A DNA stretch of 64,000 nt. It comes from a bacterium (GTDB lineage: Bacteria > Vulcanimicrobiota > Vulcanimicrobiia > Vulcanimicrobiales > Vulcanimicrobiaceae). Below are positions 8,348 to 16,488 of the stretch, one piece after another (the first letter of the stretch is position 1; each line of letters starts with the position of its first letter). Position numbers and translations under genes: made by a program. The notes under the pieces are model-generated. The model did no database searches. It was given only the letters and a program-made list of their open reading frames with translations, and was not told the origin of the DNA. The DNA is taken from positions 520,385 to 584,384 of the forward strand of contig JAKBKY010000001.1 of assembly GCA_021832345.1 (NCBI GenBank). The letters are read 5' to 3'.

Positions 8348-9049
8348 GAGCTCTCGAGCGCGCCGAAAAATTGCGTCGAACATGGGCATGGTGAGCGTGC
8401 CGGTGTTGGTGTTCTGGCGACTGGGATGGTACGAGGCGAGAATCGCGATGCGCCGCTCTGCGCGCGTGGCCACGCTCTGCGCGCCGTGCGCGAACGGCGG
8501 GCGCGCCGGCGTCAGCAGGAAGTCGCGCTCGCGCAGCATTCGCAGGATCGCTTCGTGCCCGATGCGCCCCAGCCCAACGACGACCGTGACGTGCGTCAGT
8601 GCATCGAACTCGTCGAGCAGATGCGGCAGGCACCGGCGCAGTTGCTGCGGTGTCGGCTTGTTCTTCGGCGGTGCGCAGTGGAGGGCGGCGGTGATGGCGC
8701 AGTCGTGGAGCTGCAGCCCGTCATCCCGCCGGCTTGCCTGTGCCTGCGATGCAAAGCCGGCCCGATGGAGTGCCGGATAGAGAAAGTCGCCTGAGGCGTC
8801 GCCGGTAAACGGCCGGCCGGTGCGGTTGCTGCCGTGGGCACCCGGCGCCAAACCAACGAGCAGCAGGCGCGCTCGCGGATCGCCGAAGGCGGGCACGGGT
8901 TTCCCCCAATAGGGCCGGTCGTGATAGGCGGCTTTGGGCGCCCGGGCGATGGCCGCGCAATAGGCTCGCAGCTCGGGGCAGCGTTCACAGGCGACCACGC
9001 GCTGTTCGACTGCGTGCAGTGGATCGCGCAGACGTGCCATCTTCTTCAT
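8336..9049 (-). CDS. Uracil-DNA glycosylase, family 5 (UdgB-like)
   Basis: 237 residues. It removes uracil and other deaminated bases from DNA. The motif A region GLAPGAHGSNRTGRPFTGD is characteristic of family 5 enzymes: no catalytic Asp at the usual place, with Asn and Gly-Asp around the base pocket. Motif B appears as SYHPSRQNTNTG. Cys21 and Cys24 (CERC) plus two later cysteines in LHCAPPKNKPTPQQLRRC fit the 4Fe-4S cluster of families 4 and 5. Its ATG overlaps the stop of the upstream PDZ gene, so both are read leftward together. Confidence 0.9.
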   Translation of the reverse strand: MKKMARLRDPLHAVEQRVVACERCPELRAYCAAIARAPKAAYHDRPYWGKPVPAFGDPRARLLLVGLAPGAHGSNRTGRPFTGDASGDFLYPALHRAGFASQAQASRRDDGLQLHDCAITAALHCAPPKNKPTPQQLRRCLPHLLDEFDALTHVTVVVGLGRIGHEAILRMLRERDFLLTPARPPFAHGAQSVATRAERRIAILASYHPSRQNTNTGTLTMPMFDAIFRRARELLGR

Positions 9050-10371
9050 TCTACTTCAGGGCGCCTCGTCTGCCCGACAATAAGATGTTTTGGGTTCCAC
9101 TCCAATAGCTGCGCAGCCGCGCGCTTGAGAACGCTTCTGTCAGTTACGGCAAGGTGCAGCAATGGGAAAACGCAAAGCCGACCTTGCGCTTGGCATAGGC
9201 GAAAGGCAAGCCGCGTAAGGAGTGGTGCATCGCCAGGCGCGCGCAAATTCATGAGAAGGTCGGCGACGATTAGCGTTTGAACAGCTTGCCCTGGTCGGAT
9301 GCGGTGGTTCCAATCGCTGTGAAGGTCGTTGCGCTCGATGTTTATGGCGGCGTGGATTCCACTGTACCGGAGAAGGCTGCGGGTTCCACGCTGGTGCGCA
9401 GGATGTAAACTCGGTTTCGGAGTCGCCGGGGGAACAAAACCGGGGCCGACCGTCGGCGGCTGCCAAGTGTTGCCGGCCGGTGCACTCAGACTGAGGTGGT
9501 GCTTGTTGCGTAGTAACGAAAACTGCAGAGCGCTCGCGAATCGGGCAACGAGATCGGCAAACTGCGCGACCGTTGCACAGGAGCGGCCATTGACGGCGGT
9601 CACGATGTCGAAACGCCGCAGACCGGCGGAGGCTGCACGCCCGTTCGGGTCGATCTCCGCAATAACGATACCGTGGATCGAATACGACGCAGCATGCGCG
9701 TGGACGAGTTGCAGAAACTCCGGCGTCACGCTCCATGCGGCGATGCCCATCGACGGAACCGGAACGAGCCAGGACCTTAATCTCGCCTCCGCGTACGGAG
9801 TATCCCAAGAGGGCACAGGAGTCGTAGCCGCGGGTGCAGCGGTTCGCGGCAATGCAGTCTGTGAGGTGTGCAGCGGCGGTGCGGTGAGCGTCACGCGATA
9901 GGTTCTTCCCGGGCGCAAGATCGTGACGCGGCCGATTGCGACCTTCGCCATCCCGGAATCGACAACAAGCCAATACGTATATCCGGCAGGCGCGCATAGG
10001 GCAGTGTGAACTCGCGCGCCGGTGCCCTCCGCCGGCTGGTAAAACGGGCCGCCCGAATGGTTCTTGAGGAATCGAGACAAGTTGTCGCTCACGGGAAGTA
10101 GCTCGGCGTTGTTGATCCATTCGCCGTAGCCGCCGTACGACGACGGAAACCGGACGGTGGCCAAGAGCATCGACCATCCTGCCGGCAGCGGGTGGCAACC
10201 GCCATGATTACCACCGCTTTGTAAGGCGTGCATCATGACGCGCCGCGCTGCTGCGGCCGCGTCGGCGTTCAGCCCGGCGGCCGTCGCCGGACCGAGTTGC
10301 GCCGATGCCGGCAGCGGGAAGAGAGCGAGGGCAAGAATCGCGGATATGAGTGTAATCCATCGTGCGGCCAT
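9046..10371 (-). CDS. Secreted PDZ-domain protein
   Basis: 441 residues with an N-terminal signal peptide (ISAILALALFPLPASAQ). The first 180 residues are a Cys-containing globular region followed by a Thr/Pro/Ala-rich linker. Near 225-290 is a PDZ-like domain (IHGIVIAEIDPNGRAASAGLRRFDI, VNGRSCATVAQF). No protease catalytic domain is recognised, so it may be a scaffold or a divergent periplasmic protease partner. The C-terminal 110 residues are Arg/Leu rich and look less well folded; they may reflect extension past an older stop. It overlaps the glycosylase start by 4 nt. Confidence 0.68.
   Translation of the reverse strand: MAARWITLISAILALALFPLPASAQLGPATAAGLNADAAAAARRVMMHALQSGGNHGGCHPLPAGWSMLLATVRFPSSYGGYGEWINNAELLPVSDNLSRFLKNHSGGPFYQPAEGTGARVHTALCAPAGYTYWLVVDSGMAKVAIGRVTILRPGRTYRVTLTAPPLHTSQTALPRTAAPAATTPVPSWDTPYAEARLRSWLVPVPSMGIAAWSVTPEFLQLVHAHAASYSIHGIVIAEIDPNGRAASAGLRRFDIVTAVNGRSCATVAQFADLVARFASALQFSLLRNKHHLSLSAPAGNTWQPPTVGPGFVPPATPKPSLHPAHQRGTRSLLRYSGIHAAINIERNDLHSDWNHRIRPGQAVQTLIVADLLMNLRAPGDAPLLTRLAFRLCQAQGRLCVFPLLHLAVTDRSVLKRAAAQLLEWNPKHLIVGQTRRPEVE
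9053..9068. repeat. 16-bp sequence repeated at 11465-11480
   Basis: ACTTCAGGGCGCCTCG occurs here, over the end of the PDZ gene, and identically at 11465-11480, where its last 10 bp start a palindromic element. The two copies bracket the PDZ gene and two unknown genes. Confidence 0.5.
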
Positions 10372-10445
10372 GAGTTTCTCCCTTCATTATGTAGAACGCT
10401 CAGCTAGGCCGTCGGCCTGCACTAATCGCTGCTCGCCCTTCAATG

Positions 10446-11144
10446 TTAAAAATCGGGTGGGCTGTAGTCTACCGGCATACTCGACGAAGCCTCTTTGCGC
10501 CCGGAGATCGCCTTGCTGCACTCCTTCACGAGTTGCTGCGCGAGGTCTGAGTGTTCGGCCTCGAATTGCTTCCATCGCTGCGCGCAGGCGTCGGCAACGG
10601 CATCGACCTCGCGCTGCTTTTCGGCGACCGGATGCACCCTCGACTCGCCCGTGAGCAGTGCCCCGAGCTTCGCTTTCAGCCCACCGCCCTTGTCCTCCGC
10701 AAGGAGCCCGTGCCGCTCCGCATCCCGCAGCGCGATCTCCACCACGAACGCCCACGGGTTCTCGTAGTCGGTTCCGAACCACGCGTAGACCGCGTCGTGA
10801 GCGCTCTTGCCGTCTTGGATGGCGCTCAAGAGCGGTTGCGCCCCGGCAGTTTGCGTGTTTTCGCGTTTCTTGTGAACGGTCACTTGTTTCGTCTTGACGA
10901 AGAGGACCTTGCGATCGGTCAGCGCGAGTTCGACGGCGTTCTCATCCCATAGTGCCAAAAATGTGAATGCCAGCATCTTCGCGCACATGTCGGACAGATT
11001 GACTTTGGTGCCGTTGACGGGCGCGTGCGCGGCGCCCATGCCCCCGGAACTGGCGATCTTGTCGGAGGCCAGGTAGGCGGCCTCCAGCGGTGACGCAGCG
11101 GAGAGCGTATCGTTCCCTTGCGACGTGTGTTGCGTATCGTTCAT
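10446..11144 (-). CDS. Uncharacterised soluble protein
   Basis: 232 residues from the ATG at 11144, chosen because GGAGG lies 7 nt upstream on the minus strand; a longer frame starts at 11159. No signal peptide or clear membrane span. A Ser/Gly-rich N-terminus is followed by an alpha/beta region (KMLAFTFLALWDENAVELAL, DRKVLFVKTKQVTVHKK) and a charged helical C-terminal half with a possible coiled coil (VAEKQREVDAVADACAQRWK). No family recognised. It follows a small lipoprotein gene in the same direction. Confidence 0.6.
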   Translation of the reverse strand: MNDTQHTSQGNDTLSAASPLEAAYLASDKIASSGGMGAAHAPVNGTKVNLSDMCAKMLAFTFLALWDENAVELALTDRKVLFVKTKQVTVHKKRENTQTAGAQPLLSAIQDGKSAHDAVYAWFGTDYENPWAFVVEIALRDAERHGLLAEDKGGGLKAKLGALLTGESRVHPVAEKQREVDAVADACAQRWKQFEAEHSDLAQQLVKECSKAISGRKEASSSMPVDYSPPDF

Positions 11145-11159
11145 TGGTAGAACCTCCAT

Positions 11160-11360
11160 TCAAGGCGATCGTAGTTCCTGTGACAAGACCGGCGCCGTCG
11201 TGAGTGCGGGCGAAACGGATTTCGGCGTCGTCATGGGCACGTGCGTTCCCGTTTGCGGCAGCACGTGCGCGGGCGAGCCGCTCCCCATCGAAGAACATCC
11301 AGTCACCAGTACGGCAACCGCCAATGCGCCGATTCTGCGCTTCTTCACCACTATATTCAT
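11160..11360 (-). CDS. Small lipoprotein
   Basis: 66 residues starting MNIVVKKRR. A basic n-region, the hydrophobic IGALAVAVLV and the lipobox LVTGC predict lipidation at Cys22. The mature 45 residues are Ser/Thr/Pro-rich and probably unstructured. GGGAGG sits about 8 nt upstream of this ATG on the minus strand, which decides the start against a longer frame. It lies just upstream of the unknown gene at 10446-11144. Confidence 0.6.
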   Translation of the reverse strand: MNIVVKKRRIGALAVAVLVTGCSSMGSGSPAHVLPQTGTHVPMTTPKSVSPALTTAPVLSQELRSP

Positions 11361-11470
11361 GGGAATAAACCTCCCAATCATGTCGCCGTTGCACTCGATA
11401 TCGGCATCGACGTCGCTCGATGTGAGAATCACTGCCATCTCGCGTGCCGAATCGTGCGATTTTCACTTCA

Positions 11471-11633
11471 GGGCGCCTCGATAAATCCAGGCACTCGTCT
11501 TGAACCCTCGGAGAACGCACCTGCTTCGTCGTGTGCTTAGTCACAGATCACGCCGTATATGCTCCCTCGCACCCTCCTCGCATCTGCATTTCCCGAGCGT
11601 CCAATCCGAGCATCTGGATTTATCGAGGCGCCC
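11471..11633. repeat. 163-bp imperfect palindrome with perfect 20-bp ends (MITE-like)
   Basis: GGGCGCCTCGATAAATCCAG at 11471-11490 is the exact reverse complement of 11614-11633. Partial symmetry continues inward (for example TGAACCCTCG against TGGACGCTCG). TTCA stands directly outside both ends (11467-11470 and 11634-11637), which could be a 4-bp target duplication. It contains no gene and fills most of the 332-bp gap between the small lipoprotein and the truncated LuxR gene. A hairpin-forming non-autonomous element is the best description. Confidence 0.7.
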
Positions 11634-11678
11634 TTCAACCTGTGCCACAAGCATAGGGCACGGGACACCTCGCGCAGT

Positions 11679-11695
11679 ATCGGTAGGGTTACCTA
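11679..11695. promoter_or_regulatory. 17-bp palindrome-core motif, copy 1 (possible LuxR-type operator)
   Basis: ATCGGTAGGGTTACCTA, with dyad core GGTA-4-TACC, differs by one base from 12337-12353. It covers the stop codon of the truncated LuxR-type gene. GerE/LuxR-family regulators commonly bind short dyads of this type; assignment to these regulators is inference. Confidence 0.5.
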
Positions 11696-12313
11696 ATCTT
11701 TTGGGTCTCCTGGGTTCTCAGTGGATTCGTGCCCGCCCGCAGTAGGGCTGTGGAAGCCTGAAGAGAGAACGCCGGCAAGGCAAGCAAGCAATTCCCCCAC
11801 TAAATCCCCTGAAGATCTAATCTTTGCGGCTATCCGGATTTGATAGCGTCGCTTGATGCCCAACTTGCGCAAGACCGAAGCCACATGCGTGTCGACGGTT
11901 CGCACGCTCAGGCCCAGGCGTTGCGCGATCTCACGGTTGGTGCCACCGAAAGCCGCAAACGACGCAACCTCGCGTTCGCGTCGGCTGAGCTGGGCAAAGC
12001 GCTCCGATTCGCCCGGCGCGCCGGAACCCAAACCGAGCCCGGGAATCCGCGTGAGGACATCGTATGCGCTGGCGTGCCCGCCCGCGGCGTAATGCGCGTC
12101 GTACACGCTCGGGCCCAATGCTCTGCGAATCACGCGGCGCAGTCGTTCCGAGCGACGCGTGAAAGGCGAAGCCGGCAGATGCTGCGATTGCGTTCGGCCC
12201 GCGTCAACGTAACCGAGGACGTAGGCCACTGCCGCCATCCGGTTGTCGGACGCGGAAACGGCAGCGAACTCCTCAAGCGTATCGAGCCAGGTCATACTTC
12301 GCACTTGCAGCAT
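11693..12313 (-). CDS. LuxR-type HTH regulator lacking the ATPase domain (truncated paralogue)
   Basis: About 206 residues, ATG at 12313; ATG at 12295 and TTG at 12319 are alternatives. The whole protein aligns with the last ~200 residues of the divergent 12367-14961 regulator: LDTLEEFAA/LDALEELAA, YVLGYVDA/QLLGYVDA, RRSERLRRVI/GRPERLRAVV. The GerE-type helix-turn-helix is complete (LSRREREVASFAAFGGTNRE, LSVRTVDTHVASVLRKLGI). The P-loop ATPase and most of the TPR-like region are absent, so it would be a stand-alone DNA-binding protein, perhaps a competitor or evolved fragment. A ~45-residue C-terminal tail is not shared. Confidence 0.72.
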   Translation of the reverse strand: MLQVRSMTWLDTLEEFAAVSASDNRMAAVAYVLGYVDAGRTQSQHLPASPFTRRSERLRRVIRRALGPSVYDAHYAAGGHASAYDVLTRIPGLGLGSGAPGESERFAQLSRREREVASFAAFGGTNREIAQRLGLSVRTVDTHVASVLRKLGIKRRYQIRIAAKIRSSGDLVGELLACLAGVLSSGFHSPTAGGHESTENPGDPKD

Positions 12314-12336
12314 AGGCAATGCAGTTCGCGCTCGTC

Positions 12337-12353
12337 ATCGGTAGGATTACCTA
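12337..12353. promoter_or_regulatory. 17-bp palindrome-core motif, copy 2 (possible LuxR-type operator)
   Basis: ATCGGTAGGATTACCTA, dyad core GGTA-4-TACC, is nearly identical to 11679-11695. It sits between the divergent LuxR-type genes, upstream of the likely rightward start at 12367 and immediately before a possible -10 TACCAT (12356-12361), a position where a regulator could act on both promoters. Confidence 0.5.
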
Positions 12354-12366
12354 TTTACCATCCGAA

Positions 12367-14961
12367 ATGGAGCGGGTTCGACCCAACGAACGATTGTTTG
12401 CCAGCATGATACACCGCCGCCCAATGCCGACGCCTGACCGCATTGCTCGTCTGCGCAGTGCGTTCGAAAGTACGCCCAGGCCGCCGGTGACGGTCGTCGT
12501 CGAACTCATGCAGGCGCAGTTCGACTCCGGCGACCGGCCAGGCGCCATCGAGACGCACCGGCGGTTTTCACAGCTCGATCCGCGAACAGCGCAAGCGGAC
12601 TCGCGCGTACGCGGCGCCTTCGACCGCGTGCTCTGGAGCGTCCCGAAGACGCCGCCCGGCAACCTGCCAACGCCGCGCAACCGCCTGGTCGGCCGGCATG
12701 CCGAGCTTGCCGAAATCGATGACGCGCTGACCGCGTGCCGGTTTGTCTCGCTGATCGGCGCAGGCGGAATCGGCAAGACGCGCCTCGCGCTCGAGCTGGC
12801 GCAACGTGCACTCCCCGCGTATCCCGAGGGCGTCTGGTGGGTCGATTTGACCGCCGCGCGCGGCATTGACGACCTTTGCGCGGCGGTTTGCGCGGTGCTC
12901 GCCCTCGAATCGCCGAGCGATGCGCTTGCCGGGGTTGCGCAACGGCTGCGCGATCGCCGGCTTCTGCTCGTGCTCGACCGTTGTGACGCTCTCGCCGAGG
13001 CTGCGGACGAACTCGGACGGCTGCTGCGTAGCGCCTGCCCAGGCGTGAGCGTGCTTGCCACCACCCAGCGCGCAATGCCCTCATCGCGCGCCGTTCCCGT
13101 CGCACCGTTGCCGGTGCCGCGAGCCGGTGAAGCGCACCGAGCCGCGGCCTTTGGGTCCGACGCAGCGCGGCTCTTCGTGGAGCGCGCGGTCGATGCCGAC
13201 GCGAGCTTCGCGCTCACTGAGGCAAACGCAGCGGCGGTTGTCGATATCTGCCGGCTCACCGACGGCTCACCGTTCGCTATCGAAAACGCAGCCGCGTACC
13301 TCTCCTACGGAGACATCGCCGATTTGGTAAAGCGGATTCGTGACCACCGCGCCGATGACGTACAGAACGCGGCGCAGCGCAGTGTCGATTGGGTGTACGG
13401 CCTGCTCGCTGCGCCGGAAACCGGCCTCTTGCGATGCGCGAGCATCTTCCCCGACGATTTCACGATCGACGACGCGACGGCCGTCTTCGGCAACGATGCG
13501 CGCGAAGCGCTAGCCGTCCTGGTGCGCGCGGCGCTGGTCGTCCCGGCGCGCGCACCAGGTGAACTCACGCGCTACCGCTTGCTCGACACCACGCGTGTCT
13601 ACGCGTACGACCGGCTCGTCGGAAGCGGCGAGGCGGACCGCGTCCGAACGCGCTTGATGGCATGGCTGGTGGAAATCGCGGGCTCCTGGCCGAGTCTAGC
13701 GGCAGTACGCGAACACGTCCTGTTGGCACTTGAAATCGGCAACGCATTCGCGCAACACCGCGAGGCAGCCCTTGAACTCTGCGGGCGGATCGAATCGAAG
13801 ATCGCAACGCTCGGCTCGCATGCCAAGCTGTTGTCGAGAGTTCGAACCCTCGTCGACACCGCGCGCGGCGAGGGCAACCACTCCGCGCGCTTCGCCGCCG
13901 CGCTCGGAACCTACGCGCGTCTGGCCAATTACCTCGCAGACCCCGCACACGCCGTCGCACTGCACCAAGAGCGCATCGCACTCGTTCGAGCAAGCGGCGA
14001 TGCCGCGGCGCTTGCGCTCGCGCTCGCCTCTGGGCTGCCGGCGCTACTCAACGCCAGACGTTTCGACGATGCGCGCGACGCCGGGGAAGAGACGCTGGCA
14101 CTGGGTCGCGCGATGGACGATGCGCAAGTCTGTGCAGACGCGTTGCGCGGCTTGAGCGCGCTACACTACTACGAGGGCGACTTCGATGGCGCACTGCGTT
14201 GCTGTGACGAGTTTATGGCGTTGCCGCAGGAGCGCATCGCGAAAAGTACCATCGGTCGCATGCTCGTCGGCTACTTTGCGAATCTTCAGAAAGTCGGAAA
14301 CTTCGCGCGCGGCCAGGCGATGCTCGAACGGGCGCTGGAGATTGCCCGCGAAACCGGCGATCATGGGCTTGCGACACACTGTGAAATGAGCCTTGGGTTC
14401 TGCCTGCTTCACGAAGGCCTGATCGTCGAGGCGCACGCAGCGCTCCAGCGCGCCGTCGGGCTCTCGCAGCACGGCTCGAACGCAATGAGCCAGCTTGACG
14501 CGCTCGAGGAGCTGGCGGCGGCGACGATTCGCAGGGACCAGTTGGAAGGCGTCGCCCAGTTGCTAGGATACGTCGACGCTCAGCTCGAGCGGCAGCGCCT
14601 CGCGCTCAATCCCTATGTCAGCGGGCGTCCGGAACGTTTGCGTGCCGTTGTTCAAGCCCAACTCGGCGAGAACGCGTATGCGCGCGCCCACGCTGCCGGC
14701 GAGTTGTTAACGCTCGCAGAGGCGCTGGAACGCGCCTCTCACCTACGCTGCGGTGAGACGACGCTCGAAGAGGCCGACCGCTTTGCCCTCTTGAGCCCGC
14801 GCGAGCGCGAGGTCGCCCGGATGGTCACCCGCGGAGCCTCCAACCGCGAGATCGCGGAGGCGCTGGTCGTCAGTGTGCGCACCGTCGATGCGCACGTCGC
14901 TGCGATCCTGCGTAAACTCGAGGTAGCGCGGCGCGAGCAGATCGCGACGCAGATCAGATAG
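12367..14961 (+). CDS. Large ATP-binding LuxR-family transcriptional regulator (LAL-like)
   Basis: 864 residues from ATG 12367; a longer start at 12319 would place the palindromic motif inside the gene, and ATG 12424 (MPTPDRIARL) is also possible. Order: a helical N-terminal segment, an NB-ARC/STAND-like ATPase with Walker A GAGGIGKTRLA and a Walker B-like LLLVLDRCDAL, a long alpha-helical TPR-like sensor region, and a C-terminal GerE HTH (LSPREREVARMVTRGASNRE, VSVRTVDAHVAAILRKLEV). Such proteins couple ligand or protein sensing through ATP-driven assembly to promoter activation. Target genes are unknown. It is divergent from a truncated paralogue, and TACCAT lies 5 nt before 12367. Confidence 0.88.
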   Translation: MERVRPNERLFASMIHRRPMPTPDRIARLRSAFESTPRPPVTVVVELMQAQFDSGDRPGAIETHRRFSQLDPRTAQADSRVRGAFDRVLWSVPKTPPGNLPTPRNRLVGRHAELAEIDDALTACRFVSLIGAGGIGKTRLALELAQRALPAYPEGVWWVDLTAARGIDDLCAAVCAVLALESPSDALAGVAQRLRDRRLLLVLDRCDALAEAADELGRLLRSACPGVSVLATTQRAMPSSRAVPVAPLPVPRAGEAHRAAAFGSDAARLFVERAVDADASFALTEANAAAVVDICRLTDGSPFAIENAAAYLSYGDIADLVKRIRDHRADDVQNAAQRSVDWVYGLLAAPETGLLRCASIFPDDFTIDDATAVFGNDAREALAVLVRAALVVPARAPGELTRYRLLDTTRVYAYDRLVGSGEADRVRTRLMAWLVEIAGSWPSLAAVREHVLLALEIGNAFAQHREAALELCGRIESKIATLGSHAKLLSRVRTLVDTARGEGNHSARFAAALGTYARLANYLADPAHAVALHQERIALVRASGDAAALALALASGLPALLNARRFDDARDAGEETLALGRAMDDAQVCADALRGLSALHYYEGDFDGALRCCDEFMALPQERIAKSTIGRMLVGYFANLQKVGNFARGQAMLERALEIARETGDHGLATHCEMSLGFCLLHEGLIVEAHAALQRAVGLSQHGSNAMSQLDALEELAAATIRRDQLEGVAQLLGYVDAQLERQRLALNPYVSGRPERLRAVVQAQLGENAYARAHAAGELLTLAEALERASHLRCGETTLEEADRFALLSPREREVARMVTRGASNREIAEALVVSVRTVDAHVAAILRKLEVARREQIATQIR

Positions 14962-15073
14962 CCTGTCCCATCGTACGCTGGACTTCGATCGCCGTCGAAC
15001 TGCGCTTCTCCAAGCGCGTACTGCGCACGAACGAAGGCTTCTTTTGGAACCAAGGCATGACGCGACCCCCGAC

Positions 15074-15598
15074 TTAGTCCAGTTCCGGGAATCCGAGGCA
15101 GGCCAGTGCCGTGTAGGTGACGATTCCGGCGGCGGTTGCGAGGTTGAGGCTGCGCACGGCCTGCTCTCGCATGGGAATGCGCAGTGCCGCGTCCGCGCGC
15201 TCTGCGAGCAATGCGCGCGGCAGCCCGCGAGTCTCCGCCCCAAAGACCAGCATGTCGCCGCGGGTGAAAGCGGCCGCAGTGTAGAGCCGGCTCGCATGCG
15301 TGGAGAGGAACCAATGGCGACGCTGCGCCGTTGCGGCGAGAAACTCAGGGAGGCAGGCGTGCACGACGACTTGCATCGCATGCCAGTAATCGAGGCCGGC
15401 ACGCTTGAGGCTTCGATCGTCGATGGAGAATCCCAGCGGCTCGACCAAATGCAGCGCACATCCGGTGGCGGCGCATAGACGCGCAATGTTTCCCGTGTTG
15501 CCGGGAATCTCGGGTTCGACGAGCACGATATGCAACGGCGCGTCGGCGACGTCGTCGCTTTGGGCCAGGCGTTGGCGTGGCTGCTCGCGCCCCGTCAC
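15074..15598 (-). CDS. trmL: tRNA (cytidine/uridine-34 2'-O)-methyltransferase, TrmL/SPOUT family
   Basis: 174 residues. The SPOUT fold's motifs are clear: LHIVLVEPEIPGNTGNIARL at the N-terminus, LHLVEPLGFSIDD, LVFGAETRGLP, and the C-terminal knot segment IPMREQAVRSLNLATAAGIV, which binds S-adenosylmethionine. TrmL methylates the wobble ribose of tRNA-Leu isoacceptors. The GTG at 15598 overlaps the upstream gene's TGA; the conserved fold begins about 22 residues later, so a downstream start cannot be excluded. Confidence 0.9.
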   Translation of the reverse strand: MTGREQPRQRLAQSDDVADAPLHIVLVEPEIPGNTGNIARLCAATGCALHLVEPLGFSIDDRSLKRAGLDYWHAMQVVVHACLPEFLAATAQRRHWFLSTHASRLYTAAAFTRGDMLVFGAETRGLPRALLAERADAALRIPMREQAVRSLNLATAAGIVTYTALACLGFPELD

Positions 15599-16488
15599 GG
15601 TGCTTCGAGCAGGTCGGCGAATGGAAGACCGTTGGGTGCGATGACATAGGCAACACCACCGGCGCGCTGCCAGAGCGTTTCGACGGCTTTGCGATCATAG
15701 ACGGTCGCGATCGTGGGCGCCGCGGGGTCGTTCATGACGCAGTCCCCGGTGGAGGTGAAGCCGCAGAGAACCGCCAGGTGACCGTCGGAACGCTCCAGCG
15801 GCGCACCCGGGAGCTCGCCCTGCTGCCATGAATACGAGATCGCCAGCGGGATGCTGCGTTCGATGAAGCGATGGGCCTGATCGAGATTGCGCAGGTAGGC
15901 GACGGTGGCGCGTAATCCGAGCGAACCGCTGTAGGCAACGTTGAACGCCCAGTTGCCGGTTCCGTCATAGGCGCGATCGTAGACACGTTCGGCGACGGTT
16001 TCGACCGTCTCGTCGATACCGTGATAGGCGTGGAGCATCGCGAGGCTTGCCGGGCTGCACCAGCCGCGTTGCCCCGGCACGACATACTGCGACTTGCGCG
16101 GGACGTCCAACACACGGGCGGCGTGTCGATAGGGAGCAGAGGCGGTGTGGGCGACCGGGGTGGCAAGGGTCACCCATCGCAGGTCGGCGCTCTCCACGCG
16201 TAGCTCGACACCGTCGAACGGATCGTCTGCGCGCACGATGTCGGTTTCGACGCTGTACCCATCCAGTATGGCGGCAAAGGAGCGGCGATCCGTGGGCGAC
16301 CATCGCGCATAGGGAAACCAGTCGCCGGCGGGCCGTTCGTCTCGCAGCAGGCGCAGTCCGATGGCACCCTGCGCATCGAAGGTGTTCCAACTCAGCACTG
16401 CCTCATGCGCCGGTGCGACGTGCAGGCGCACGGGGGAGCAGACCGAGATTACCGCTTGCCAGCCGATGGCGCGACCTCCCATTGCCAT
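15595..16488 (-). CDS. C39-like papain-fold cysteine peptidase
   Basis: 297 residues. The C-terminal half is a peptidase C39_2-type domain: Cys144 in RGWCSPASLAML, His237 in SDGHLAVLCG and Asp254 in VMNDPAAP give a complete Cys-His-Asp set. The N-terminal ~130 residues form a beta-rich domain. A hydrophobic start is weak, so the location (cytoplasmic or exported) is uncertain. The peptidase sits between a peptide-binding lipoprotein gene and trmL in a leftward operon with D-glutamate/dipeptide genes, so cleavage of wall-derived peptides is plausible but unproven. Its start overlaps the upstream gene by about 40 nt. Confidence 0.78.
   Translation of the reverse strand: MAMGGRAIGWQAVISVCSPVRLHVAPAHEAVLSWNTFDAQGAIGLRLLRDERPAGDWFPYARWSPTDRRSFAAILDGYSVETDIVRADDPFDGVELRVESADLRWVTLATPVAHTASAPYRHAARVLDVPRKSQYVVPGQRGWCSPASLAMLHAYHGIDETVETVAERVYDRAYDGTGNWAFNVAYSGSLGLRATVAYLRNLDQAHRFIERSIPLAISYSWQQGELPGAPLERSDGHLAVLCGFTSTGDCVMNDPAAPTIATVYDRKAVETLWQRAGGVAYVIAPNGLPFADLLEAP

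Noticed and set aside
9140-10198. 352-codon minus-strand frame
   Set aside because: Arg/Ala-rich shadow of the PDZ-protein gene in another frame, with no motif or ribosome binding site.
10942-11544. Minus-strand frame running through the palindromic element
   Set aside because: It overlaps two genes with SD-supported starts and has shadow composition; part lies in the repeat.
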